The position numbers and the translations under genes are program-made. A DNA stretch of 38,080 nt, taken from positions 1 to 38,080 of the forward strand of contig DATKHF010000028.1 in assembly GCA_035510355.1 (NCBI GenBank), given 5' to 3'. Shown here piece after piece: positions 1-7,770 of this stretch. The first letter of the stretch is position 1; each line of letters opens with the position of its first letter. The notes under the pieces were generated by a model. That model saw nothing but the letters and a program-made list of their open reading frames with translations. It was not told the DNA's origin and ran no database searches. The DNA comes from DATKHF01 sp035510355. Lineage in GTDB: Bacteria > Patescibacteriota > Saccharimonadia > Saccharimonadales > UBA4665.

Positions 1-26
1 GATACAGAGCTCCCACAGCTATAGAA

Positions 27-55
27 TTGCGTTTTATCTCTATTAATGCTATAAT
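27..55 (+). promoter_or_regulatory. Promoter for the first gene
   Basis: A -35-like TTGCGT (27-32) is followed after 17 bases by TATAAT (50-55), preceded by TG one base upstream (extended -10). The predicted start site near 62 gives a leader of about 19 bases before the ATG at 81. Confidence 0.6.
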
Positions 56-80
56 CTGAAAGTTAATTAACAGGCATTTT

Positions 81-1199
81 ATGGAGATTGAACAGCCCGA
101 CCCATCAGAATCCGAAGAGATCGTCCGCAATCATGACGGGAAGAAAACACGTCACCGAAACCACAAGAAACCTAAATCTGCTTCGACACATAATCCAAGC
201 CATAATGATCAACCAAAATCGTTACGTGATAACTGGGAAGAAACGCTTAATCATAAAAAAGACGAAAATGCGGATTTTGCATCTACAGTAAAAGAACATG
301 TGAGCCCTCATTCTCATGATTATGAAGGGGCGCTGCCACTCGTTGGTATGGCTGAAGATGAAATCTCATTACACCCAGATGCACACCAGTTACATGAGCG
401 AGTCCAAGAAGGCCGTGAGGAAGCTGTGGACATGGACAGACCTGACCCAGTCTGGGAACCATGGTGTTCGTCGCCAACAGTTGAGCAAACAGTAAAAGAC
501 TTAGCAGCTCCCGCCGCGACTATGCGGGCAGAAGTTTCAGTTGATAGCGAACCATTGCTTGTACCACAAGTTGAAGCAGTGCAGCCTCAACCTGAGGTTA
601 GTGAACCAACCCCGTCCTATACATCAATAGAGTCACCAGAGTCCAGTCAAGAAGCTGTTAACCCTAGCGTACTGAGCAATCAACCATTTCGCAGGGAAAC
701 CTCATTACCCTCAGATCAAGAACGAGCTCAAACTAGTAACTCATCGCCATACCAAGCGGAATTACCTCAAGAAGCTCAGGAAATCATGCAGCAGCTCCAA
801 ACATCCAGTGACCGTCACCTAGAACAGAGTGCATGGCACAACATAGAGGTTGATAATAAAACTGGAAAAGCTGTTGAACAGCCGAGTTTCGCATACGGCG
901 AAGAATTTAAACATGAACAACGCCAAGAAGCTGTAACAGACGAAAACCCCGAAGATGACGAAGTTGCCGTGGCTAGCGGTCAATTAGCGGTAGGTGTAAC
1001 GGATATGCCATCACTCAATCCTAATTTATCATCAGCTGATTCATCATCAACTTTACCAGAAAGTGAAAATACGATACCTCAACAACCGCACTCGACTATG
1101 TCTGGAGTACCCCGTCTCGGTGGTTCAATGACTGATCCTGTGCTCTGGATAATTTTTGGAGTTATCGTTTTCGCAATTATTATTGCGGCTGTTTTATAG
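81..1199 (+). CDS. Acidic, Pro/Ser/Gln/Glu-rich protein with C-terminal membrane anchor
   Basis: I do not recognise a family. The 372-residue product starts with a short basic stretch (about residues 20-35, rich in K, R and H). It continues as a long low-complexity, probably disordered region rich in E, Q, S and P. It ends with one hydrophobic segment (about residues 349-372) running to the C-terminus, which suggests a tail-anchored protein with the disordered part in the cytoplasm. The motif QEAV, or close variants of it, recurs along the chain (for example near residues 112, 190 and 282), pointing to internal duplication. There is no signal peptide. The start has an AGG 6 bases upstream and a good promoter. 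The gene ends 6 bases from the end of the convergent murC-like gene. Function unknown. Confidence 0.75.
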   Translation: MEIEQPDPSESEEIVRNHDGKKTRHRNHKKPKSASTHNPSHNDQPKSLRDNWEETLNHKKDENADFASTVKEHVSPHSHDYEGALPLVGMAEDEISLHPDAHQLHERVQEGREEAVDMDRPDPVWEPWCSSPTVEQTVKDLAAPAATMRAEVSVDSEPLLVPQVEAVQPQPEVSEPTPSYTSIESPESSQEAVNPSVLSNQPFRRETSLPSDQERAQTSNSSPYQAELPQEAQEIMQQLQTSSDRHLEQSAWHNIEVDNKTGKAVEQPSFAYGEEFKHEQRQEAVTDENPEDDEVAVASGQLAVGVTDMPSLNPNLSSADSSSTLPESENTIPQQPHSTMSGVPRLGGSMTDPVLWIIFGVIVFAIIIAAVL

Positions 1200-1205
1200 C
1201 AAAGG

Positions 1206-2504
1206 CTATTTATTAAATTCTTTTTTTAACCACTCATCTAAACTATTGCCCCCTCCGCCAGCCATAGCGACCACCATATCGCCATTCTCAAGGTGTTTTG
1301 AGATACTTTTTTTCAGTTCACTATTACGCTCCATTGCTATGGCGATAGAAGGATCTGCTAGATGACTGATAAGTTCTGCCGGCGGGATAATTCGCTGATT
1401 GGGGTCTTCGCGGGCGAGATAACTTGGGATCCAGTAGATTTTGGTCGCTCCAGCAAAACAGTCTTTATAATCGTTAAGCATGTAGTGTTGTCGGCGATTC
1501 GTCAATGGCTCATAAACGACAACAACGTTTTGGTTTTTCTCGGCAGCCATTTCAAGTGCTACACTCATAGCTCCACGAATTTTTTCAGGTGTATGGGCAT
1601 AATCACTATAGAGGTTTGGGGCAATTTGCTCCATGCGGCGCTGCAAACCAGGGAACATATTAATATGCTTGATAAGCTCTGCAAATGGCCTATTAATTAC
1701 AAGCTGGACGGCTTTGATAGCTAGCCAGGCATCAAGTCGATTGAATCTACCTTTGAGTTTAAATAATTCAATAAGCGGATCGTCACTTTGCTGAACCAAC
1801 AGGTTAGCTGGCATCTCATCCATATTTAGATACTTAAAATCTTCTTGCCAAAGTAATGTTCGCCCGGATTGGCTAATAAATTCTCGGAATGCCGCCTGAT
1901 ACTCCTCGCGAGTTGGAAAAATCTCATGGTGATCCCAACTTACGCCAGTGATAAGACTGAGATAAGGCGTAAAAGCCAAAAAATTACGATCAAATTCGTC
2001 AGCTTCATAAATGAAATATTTCGAGTCTTTATCGAATTCACCCATATCACCATAATTAACTTTTGCGGGAAGAATGTAACTAGAGGGCAGGCCGAGCTGC
2101 TTGAAAAGCCACACAACCATAGCAGTGGTTGTTGTTTTACCATGGGTACCAGCTATAGCTATAAGCTTGAGTTTTTTATCAGTAAGAATCTGGTTAAGTA
2201 ACTCGTCACGTTTAGACGTTCTAATTCCATGCTCTTTGCAAAATTTTAATTCTGGAGAGTTTGGGTTTTCCAGTGGCAGAGCAGAGGTGTAGACAAACCA
2301 ATCTATTGGATCTTGGCTATGGATCTTGGCGATCTGTTCATAGGTTTGTCCGATATGAATATCAGTAATACCTCGCTCTCGCATATGATCAACATAGCGC
2401 GAAGCCTGCTTATCCGATCCAGATACATCGTAACCGGCCTGCTTGGCCACCTGCGCCAACGGGCCAATACCAGCGCCCCCAATACCGCTAAAATAAATAT
2501 GCAT
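1206..2504 (-). CDS. murC: MurC-type Mur ligase (UDP-N-acetylmuramate--L-alanine ligase family)
   Basis: Likely cytoplasmic ligase joining L-alanine to UDP-N-acetylmuramate in peptidoglycan synthesis. The start at 2504 gives 432 residues, near the family norm. The N-terminal Rossmann part begins with the MurC signature SGIGGAGIG (6-14). The ATP-binding loop GTHGKTTTT is at 119-127, followed by the acidic motif EADEFD, the metal and substrate region SWDHHEIFP, and DYAHTP with a later NRR motif typical of the C-terminal domain. An upstream in-frame start at 2540 would add a 12-residue stretch with no family likeness. An AATACT box lies 7 bases before the chosen ATG. Mpl (murein peptide ligase) is the main alternative. 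No other mur gene is in the window. Confidence 0.8.
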   Translation of the reverse strand: MHIYFSGIGGAGIGPLAQVAKQAGYDVSGSDKQASRYVDHMRERGITDIHIGQTYEQIAKIHSQDPIDWFVYTSALPLENPNSPELKFCKEHGIRTSKRDELLNQILTDKKLKLIAIAGTHGKTTTTAMVVWLFKQLGLPSSYILPAKVNYGDMGEFDKDSKYFIYEADEFDRNFLAFTPYLSLITGVSWDHHEIFPTREEYQAAFREFISQSGRTLLWQEDFKYLNMDEMPANLLVQQSDDPLIELFKLKGRFNRLDAWLAIKAVQLVINRPFAELIKHINMFPGLQRRMEQIAPNLYSDYAHTPEKIRGAMSVALEMAAEKNQNVVVVYEPLTNRRQHYMLNDYKDCFAGATKIYWIPSYLAREDPNQRIIPPAELISHLADPSIAIAMERNSELKKSISKHLENGDMVVAMAGGGGNSLDEWLKKEFNK

Positions 2505-2576
2505 AAGTATAAGTATTAAGTATCCATGTGCGAGTATCAAGCATAAAGTCGATGATGTACACTATAAGCGTTGGCT

Positions 2577-3179
2577 ATGGATAAAAAACGACTACATCAT
2601 ATATGGACTAAATTCCGAGCCGTAAAACCATGGTACTTTCTAATACTGTTGATCATAAGTGCTGGCTTTAGTGTTTATGCTTTGCGCCAGAATAATTTGG
2701 AAATGGTACATTTGCGCAACGCAGTGTTTGCGGACGATAAAAATAATGGTGACGTTAATGCAGCTTTAAAAAATCTACAAGCCTACGTTACCACCCATAT
2801 GAACACTAATCTTTCTGGCGGCCCAAATGCAGCGTATCCACCGATTCAGCTGCAGTACACGTACGCACGGTTACAGCAAGCTAATAATCAGGCTGCCGGT
2901 GCCAACAGCACTTTGTATACCGATGCCGAAAACTATTGCCAACAAAAAATTCCTACTGGTTTCTCTGGCCGCTACCGTATTTCATGTATTGAGCAGTACA
3001 TACAGAGCCATGGCGTAGCTGTCCAGAACATCCCGGTCAGTCTCTACGAATTTGATTTTGTAAGCCCCCAGTGGTCACCAGACCTAGCTGGTTGGTCGCT
3101 GGTGGTGAGCGTCATTGTATTGCTATTATTTTTGGTATCTGCTGGAGTTCGGCTTTGGCTGAAACACTACGCAAAGTAA
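2577..3179 (+). CDS. Small membrane protein with two terminal transmembrane segments
   Basis: Family not recognised. From the ATG at 2577 the product has 200 residues; an in-frame TTG at 2571 is a less likely start. A short basic N-terminus (KKRLHHIWTKFR) precedes a transmembrane segment (about residues 16-36). A soluble region of about 130 residues follows, with two cysteines (in NYCQQK and ISCIEQ), and then a second transmembrane segment (about 172-194). The middle domain is probably outside the cell, where the two cysteines could form a disulfide. It is divergent from murC with 72 bases between starts, and its end lies 10 bases from the convergent mntP-like gene. Confidence 0.7.
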   Translation: MDKKRLHHIWTKFRAVKPWYFLILLIISAGFSVYALRQNNLEMVHLRNAVFADDKNNGDVNAALKNLQAYVTTHMNTNLSGGPNAAYPPIQLQYTYARLQQANNQAAGANSTLYTDAENYCQQKIPTGFSGRYRISCIEQYIQSHGVAVQNIPVSLYEFDFVSPQWSPDLAGWSLVVSVIVLLLFLVSAGVRLWLKHYAK

Positions 3180-3189
3180 CCATTTTAGC

Positions 3190-3741
3190 CTAGCCAACTA
3201 TTTTTGAAAAAATAATGAAACCACCTATGAGAGCTAATACCAAACTAGCTAAACTTTCGCCCCACACACGTAGCTTAACGGGTAATACGTTGCCAAGCGC
3301 AAACCCAACTTGTGTAGCAATGAGTGTTTGAGTGACTATAGCGATTGTGGCCCATAGTGGAGGGATTTTAAGTAGTCCATAGCTGAAGCCGACTGCCAAG
3401 CTGTCAATACTAATTCCTAAGCCCAATGCTATCAGCGTAAAACCATGAGCCTCAGACAGTCGTTTGGCATCTGTATCTTCTCGCTTGGTGGCCAGTAAAG
3501 AATACGCACCGAAGACCAGCAAAATTCCACCGGCGAGATACTGAGCGGCATCACCAAGACCTTGGCTTAATAAACTGCCGATCGCCAGTCCTATTAATGG
3601 CATTCCACCTTCAAAGACGGCAAATGTTAAACTAAGCCTTACTTTGGTCTGACGGGAGGGCTTACTTATCCCAATAGCTGAGCATATCAGAAAACTGTCA
3701 ATGCAAAGAGGTAAGGTCAGCACGATTAGCTTCAGAAGCAT
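3190..3741 (-). CDS. mntP: MntP-like manganese exporter (DUF204 family)
   Basis: Predicted cytoplasmic membrane efflux pump for manganese or another divalent cation. The 183-residue length fits the family, and about six hydrophobic segments are visible in two homologous halves. The paired aspartates of the MntP repeat are present: CIDSFLIC near residue 13 and SIDSLAVGFS near residue 110. The gene lies 29 bases downstream of the Thr-tailed membrane protein gene on the same strand and may share its transcript. I see no manganese riboswitch (yybP-ykoY type) upstream. The family call is firm; the metal is taken from the family. Confidence 0.8.
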   Translation of the reverse strand: MLLKLIVLTLPLCIDSFLICSAIGISKPSRQTKVRLSLTFAVFEGGMPLIGLAIGSLLSQGLGDAAQYLAGGILLVFGAYSLLATKREDTDAKRLSEAHGFTLIALGLGISIDSLAVGFSYGLLKIPPLWATIAIVTQTLIATQVGFALGNVLPVKLRVWGESLASLVLALIGGFIIFSKIVG

Positions 3742-3770
3742 GGGCGTTGACCTAACCCATCACAATCTAT

Positions 3771-4457
3771 TTATTGAGTCGTGGTCTTGGAAGGAGTTGT
3801 TGTGGGCGTAGTAGTCGTCGTTGTGGTTGAGGTGACTGCAGGCGTGGTTGTGCTTGTTGTAGTTGGCTCAGAACCAAGAACGGTACTGATTGCCGGAGCC
3901 TTAGGGCACGGCTGACTAGTCGTATTAGCTTTCTCGTAATTGACAATAGCGGTTGTTATCGCGCCCTTAGGTTGGAGATCCTCCCACCAGTTAAGGGCTG
4001 TACGATTAATAACTATTTGATCATACGGCTCGCCTGTTTGACAGGATAGGGGTGCTACAGTTGGCTTTGAGCTACTAGAGCCAGGTAGAGCATAGTAGAC
4101 GTTCTGGAGTACTACATACCTTGCCGACAAAGTCTTAATATTGCCAAAGTAAATCTGAGTCCCGCCAACTGAGCTTTGGCTACTAACATTCACTGCCTGA
4201 AAAGTTCCAGCGTTAACAAGTTTGGACTCAGAATCCCCCCCGAAGTATATAGAAACGGCAATTGCAATTAACAGTACTGTTATTGAGAATAAGAGTATGA
4301 CCGACATGATGCGCAGTGCTCTGCCGCCACCAAAGCTGTCAGATCTACGCGTTTTCGGCTGAACAGGCGGCATTGCAGTGCCACTGACACTGGCCTGACT
4401 GCTGGTTGATGGTGATGAATGATGAACTGGTTGCCCACCTCGAACGGAAAAATCCAT
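3771..4457 (-). CDS. Single-pass membrane protein with Thr-rich C-terminal tail
   Basis: Unrecognised protein. The ATG at 4457 is preferred over a GTG at 4484 because a purine-rich AAGAGAA lies a few bases upstream; this gives 228 residues. A disordered Ser/Pro/Gln-rich cytoplasmic N-terminus (about 1-60) is followed by one transmembrane helix (about 63-85, SVILLFSITVLLIAIAVSIY). An extracytoplasmic domain follows with two or three cysteines. The last 35 or so residues are almost only Thr with Pro, Ala, Val and Ser, resembling a stalk or glycosylated linker. The topology predicts a surface-exposed domain. Probably the first gene of a unit with the mntP-like gene. Confidence 0.7.
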   Translation of the reverse strand: MDFSVRGGQPVHHSSPSTSSQASVSGTAMPPVQPKTRRSDSFGGGRALRIMSVILLFSITVLLIAIAVSIYFGGDSESKLVNAGTFQAVNVSSQSSVGGTQIYFGNIKTLSARYVVLQNVYYALPGSSSSKPTVAPLSCQTGEPYDQIVINRTALNWWEDLQPKGAITTAIVNYEKANTTSQPCPKAPAISTVLGSEPTTTSTTTPAVTSTTTTTTTPTTTPSKTTTQ

Positions 4458-4637
4458 AGCTTCTCTTTTAGGTTTTACTAGCACATTTCACAGTGTAATA
4501 CATAAGCGTCATAGTGCGCAACTACAAATCTACAGACTCCTAAAAATAATACTTTTATCGATTAACTTTCCATTGTTATTTTTATTCAAAAAGGCTGAAT
4601 CATCTCTGTAGGACGTTTACAAAAACCAGTATCAGGG

Positions 4638-4667
4638 TTGACAAACAAAAACCCACCAGAGTATGTT
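4638..4667 (+). promoter_or_regulatory. Promoter of the 64-residue protein gene
   Basis: A perfect -35 TTGACA (4638-4643) is followed, after 18 bases, by TATGTT (4662-4667). Predicted start near 4674, leaving a leader of about 33 bases that contains the purine-rich ribosome site AGAGGGAG (4689-4696). Confidence 0.7.
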
Positions 4668-4706
4668 AGGGGTACCATCACTAATTATAAGAGGGAGTAG
4701 TCAGAC

Positions 4707-4901
4707 ATGGCATACAAGCACACAAACTCAAAGGGTGTAACATATTATCTTAACTCGAAGGACGTAACCCTTCGCGGTGGCAAGCAGCAAACTATTTACT
4801 ATTTTAGTAAAGACGAGCGCCCAGAAGCCTGCGATTTGCCGGACGGTTTTGAAGTTAATGAAAACCCACGAAACGGTTTTTTGACTGTTAAGCGCAAATA
4901 A
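4707..4901 (+). CDS. Conserved-looking small protein, 64 residues
   Basis: Small soluble basic protein of unknown function, of a type I recall from CPR genomes. It begins with HTNSKGVTYYLNSKDVTLRGG and continues with IYYFSKDERP, a DLPDGFEV segment and a basic C-terminus (TVKRK). The alternating aromatic and polar residues suggest a small all-beta fold. It has its own strong promoter, a good ribosome site (GAGGGAG about 10 bases before the ATG) and its own terminator, so it is a one-gene unit and probably well expressed. No cysteines outside residue 42 (EACDLP). Nucleic acid binding is possible but unsupported. Confidence 0.8.
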   Translation: MAYKHTNSKGVTYYLNSKDVTLRGGKQQTIYYFSKDERPEACDLPDGFEVNENPRNGFLTVKRK

Positions 4902-4926
4902 GCAAACTCTGTACATAAAAGACTAA

Positions 4927-4956
4927 AGCACCTCGGTTAACTCGGGGTGCTTTTCT
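4927..4956 (+). terminator. Rho-independent terminator
   Basis: The stem pairs AGCACCTCG with CGGGGTGCT (nine pairs, one G-U) around a 7-base loop and is followed by a T-rich tract (TTTTCTTT). It ends the 64-residue gene. Its T-rich tail runs into the -35 box of the next promoter. Confidence 0.8.
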
Positions 4957-4984
4957 TTACATCCCAGATGAGACTTGGTACAGT
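4956..4984 (+). promoter_or_regulatory. Promoter of the first ABC exporter operon
   Basis: TTTACA (4956-4961), 17 bases, then TACAGT (4979-4984). The ATG follows 7 bases after the -10 box, so transcription should begin at or next to the start codon (leaderless mRNA). Confidence 0.55.
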
Positions 4985-4991
4985 TTCATGT

Positions 4992-5753
4992 ATGTCTGAT
5001 AACATCCTGGTAGTTAAAAACCTTCGCAAAACGTACGATGACAACGTTGCTGTTGATGGGATTAGTTTTGAAGTCAAAAAAGGTGAAATTTTCGGCATCT
5101 TAGGTCCTAATGGTGCCGGCAAAACAACTACACTGGAAATGATTGAAACCCTGCGCGAGATAGATGGTGGAAGCGCCACTATTGATGGTATTAACGTTGC
5201 TGACAACCCGTATGAAATTCGTGGCATAATTGGTGTTCAGCCTCAGAGCCCTGGCTTCCAGGATAAAACTAAATTGAGTGAGCTCATTCAAATGTTTGCG
5301 GCTGCCTACGGCGAACGAGTTGATCCAAAAAAGTTTCTGGATGAAGTCAATTTAGGTGATAAAACTGATAGCTATGTTGAAAATCTTTCTGGTGGTCAAA
5401 AACAACGCTTTAGTATTGTTGCAGCTCTCGTCCATAGTCCCAAAATCTTCTTTCTCGATGAACCAACCACTGGATTAGATCCACAAGCTCGGCGTAACCT
5501 CTGGGAACTTATAGAAGAGGTTCGGGGCCGAGGGATTAGTGTCATTCTGACCACTCACTATATGGATGAAGCCGAAGTCTTGTGTGACCGAATTGCCATC
5601 ATGGATAACGGTAAGATTATCGCCCTTGATACACCGAAGAAATTGATTAAAGCCTTATTAGCTCGTGGATTTAAAAAGGATCAACATGTTGAGCAGGCCA
5701 ATCTTGAAGATGTGTTTATCGATATGACCGGGAAAGGACTGCACGTCCAATGA
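4992..5753 (+). CDS. ABC exporter ATPase, DrrA-like (ABC-2 type)
   Basis: ATP-binding subunit energising the permease encoded next to it. With the ATG at 4992 it has 253 residues; the earlier in-frame start at 4947 lies inside the terminator and is rejected. Visible motifs are Walker A GPNGAGKT (38-45), signature LSGGQKQR (132-139), Walker B with FFLDEPTTGLDP, and the switch histidine in TTHYMDEAE. The C-terminus ends with LEDVFIDMTGKG, typical of the drug and lipid export subfamily. It overlaps the permease gene by 4 bases (ATGA), so the two are translationally coupled. The substrate cannot be told from sequence. Confidence 0.9.
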   Translation: MSDNILVVKNLRKTYDDNVAVDGISFEVKKGEIFGILGPNGAGKTTTLEMIETLREIDGGSATIDGINVADNPYEIRGIIGVQPQSPGFQDKTKLSELIQMFAAAYGERVDPKKFLDEVNLGDKTDSYVENLSGGQKQRFSIVAALVHSPKIFFLDEPTTGLDPQARRNLWELIEEVRGRGISVILTTHYMDEAEVLCDRIAIMDNGKIIALDTPKKLIKALLARGFKKDQHVEQANLEDVFIDMTGKGLHVQ

Positions 5754-6985
5754 GAATCTTAATTCTTGTTATTATCCTAGCTATTGTTGTATTTCAACTG
5801 GCTACGCGAAAGAAGGGCCAACGCCAAACAACTGCGACAACTACCGCTCAACCAAAAAAGCCGATTTCACCCGGATTACGTAAATTCTATACTGTCTGGA
5901 CTTTTTTTGTTATTAACCTGCGTCGTGTATTTCGTGATCGTGTGGCACTATTCTTTACGTTTTTATTTCCTCTGATTTTCCTGTTCGTCTTCGGTGGTAT
6001 CTTCGGTAAGAACCAGAGCGTATCATTCAACGTAGCAGTTATTAACGATTCACACTCGAGTTTCGCTCAGCAATTTGTTAAAGAGGCAGAGAACCCGGAC
6101 CAAAAAGTCCTGAAGGTTGATAAAACCGTCACTAATTTTAACCAAGCTAATGAAAAAATGTCACGGGGCGAACTGGATGCCACAATTGAATTACCAGCTA
6201 ATTTTGGAGTCTCTACGAACGGTTCAATACCGTCAGGTGAAGCGATTATTCATTACACCGGGAATAACCAGTCGGCGGCTCAAACACTTGTCTCGGTATT
6301 ACAAGCCCAATTCCAGGGTATTAACGCTAAGCTGGTTAAGGCCCCTACACCATTCACCGTTGTCTCCAAACAAACCAATGTCCGAAGCCTCAGTACGTTT
6401 GACTACACCTTTACTGGGCTATTAGGCTTCTCGATTCTCGGTGCTGGCATTTTTGGGCCAATGAACGTTTTCCCAGAGCTAAAGAAAATGGGTATCTTAC
6501 GTCGTTTACACACAACGCCACTACGGGTCTGGCAATATTTCATGTCAACTATGATGGGCTATGCGGTTACCGGCTTAATGTCGATTGCTGTCATGTTCAT
6601 TGTCGCCATGGCCGTCTTTCACCTTAAGGTCGTCGGTAACTACTTTGAATTGGCTCTATTTCTAGCCTATGGGATTATCATGATTCTAGGGATTGGCCTA
6701 GCCTTAGGTGGATGGGCCAAAAATGAGCGACAAGTAGCTCCGCTCGGTAACATTATTGTTTTTCCAATGATGTTCTTAACTGGCGTATTCTTCCCGCGCT
6801 ACTTAATGCCAGAATGGCTCCAGGGAATTACAACCTATATGCCGCTAACCCCGATTATTGATGGTGCACGGATGATTGCTACTGAAGGTAAATCACTGGT
6901 TGATATTGGTCCGCAACTTGGTGTCATAACAGTTTGGATGATTATTATCTATATTATTGCTTTCCGTGTATTCCGCTGGGAATAG
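5750..6985 (+). CDS. ABC-2 type permease
   Basis: Membrane subunit partnering the preceding ATPase, 411 residues. An extra hydrophobic helix at the very N-terminus (about 2-19, ILILVIILAIVVFQLA) is followed by a Thr/Gln/Lys linker. The usual ABC-2 layout comes next: one transmembrane helix (about 64-84), a large extracytoplasmic domain (about 85-215) and a bundle of about five helices, with the family-type sequence FPMMFLTGVFFPRYLMPEWLQ near residue 345. The extra N-terminal helix is unusual for DrrB-type permeases. Gene ends about 30 bases before the next ATG. Confidence 0.88.
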   Translation: MRILILVIILAIVVFQLATRKKGQRQTTATTTAQPKKPISPGLRKFYTVWTFFVINLRRVFRDRVALFFTFLFPLIFLFVFGGIFGKNQSVSFNVAVINDSHSSFAQQFVKEAENPDQKVLKVDKTVTNFNQANEKMSRGELDATIELPANFGVSTNGSIPSGEAIIHYTGNNQSAAQTLVSVLQAQFQGINAKLVKAPTPFTVVSKQTNVRSLSTFDYTFTGLLGFSILGAGIFGPMNVFPELKKMGILRRLHTTPLRVWQYFMSTMMGYAVTGLMSIAVMFIVAMAVFHLKVVGNYFELALFLAYGIIMILGIGLALGGWAKNERQVAPLGNIIVFPMMFLTGVFFPRYLMPEWLQGITTYMPLTPIIDGARMIATEGKSLVDIGPQLGVITVWMIIIYIIAFRVFRWE

Positions 6986-7011
6986 ACATAAAAGCACAAG
7001 TGTGATATAAT
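6983..7011 (+). promoter_or_regulatory. Promoter with extended -10
   Basis: TAGACA (6983-6988), 17 bases, TATAAT (7006-7011) with TG at 7003-7004 forming TGNTATAAT. Only 7 bases separate the -10 from the ATG at 7019, which predicts a leaderless message. Confidence 0.65.
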
Positions 7012-7018
7012 AGGGTCT

Positions 7019-7747
7019 ATGACTCAACCAGATCTTTTTGAAGGCTCACCGTCCACCGAGCATTCTGATGTACCATCTGTTGACACCGCCATAATTGCCG
7101 GGCAAATTGCTACCGCTGCTGATAGACATCCCTACGTACCTCCTGAAAGACCTCCTTCTGAGGCTGCACAAGATCAAGGATGGGATCGTCGTCCAGCAGA
7201 AAGAGCTGCGCCTTCTCCCGAGGCACGTTTTAAAAAACGTTTTGATTGGCTCCCTCATAGTAAAGGTGAAGTAACCTTAGCGCTTAATGGTCTGAGAGGC
7301 GCGGTAGATGAAGCGAGCAAATACGGCTTATCTAGAGTTGAAGAAACGGTGACTAGGGCCAGAGGCTACCAGAATAGTTCCATGCAAGACATGTTGACGT
7401 TGCGCGAAGCCTTTGCTACTCCCGAAGAACTTGATAGCCTAAGTGCGATCGAGATACGAAACAATCCACAGATTCTTCGAATACTAGCAGCTCATCAACT
7501 ATTTGCTGGAGCGTTAGATAAAGAAAAATTGCCAATTAATAAAAAGGGGAATCTGGATAAAAAACCGAGTCCTCTAATGCTTGAACTATATGGTTCAGAA
7601 GATACAGCGTTAACTAGTCTTTGGGGTCAAGTATTCAACAACACCAGGCAACGTGGAAGATTCTGGTTGAGCCAACTCAACGAAGTTCATGATCACCCTA
7701 GAGTTGTAGAATCACGCCACGAACAATCGCAGCGTAGCCGAAGCTAG
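7019..7747 (+). CDS. Hypothetical soluble protein
   Basis: Not recognised. The 242-residue product has a disordered N-terminal third rich in P, A, E and R. It continues with a mostly helical part from about residue 75 (RFDWLPHSKGEVTLALNGL) to the end. There are no membrane segments and no cysteines. The basic C-terminus ends in RHEQSQRSRS. Neither ribosome site nor leader is visible; the extended -10 promoter sits directly upstream. It lies 23 bases before the dus gene but dus has its own possible -10 box, so co-transcription is uncertain. Confidence 0.7.
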   Translation: MTQPDLFEGSPSTEHSDVPSVDTAIIAGQIATAADRHPYVPPERPPSEAAQDQGWDRRPAERAAPSPEARFKKRFDWLPHSKGEVTLALNGLRGAVDEASKYGLSRVEETVTRARGYQNSSMQDMLTLREAFATPEELDSLSAIEIRNNPQILRILAAHQLFAGALDKEKLPINKKGNLDKKPSPLMLELYGSEDTALTSLWGQVFNNTRQRGRFWLSQLNEVHDHPRVVESRHEQSQRSRS

Positions 7748-7770
7748 ACAGTGCTGTAAACTGAAAGCTG

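Noticed and set aside
1362..2201. Two plus-strand frames of 110-120 codons opposite murC
   Set aside because: They run antisense to a gene with strong Mur ligase motifs and show no domain likeness.
4485..4637. Riboswitch or manganese sensor upstream of the mntP unit
   Set aside because: No conserved riboswitch core or long structured leader could be recognised in this AT-rich gap.
4947..4991. Upstream in-frame start for the first ABC ATPase
   Set aside because: It lies in the terminator of the previous gene; the family start and the promoter spacing both point to 4992.
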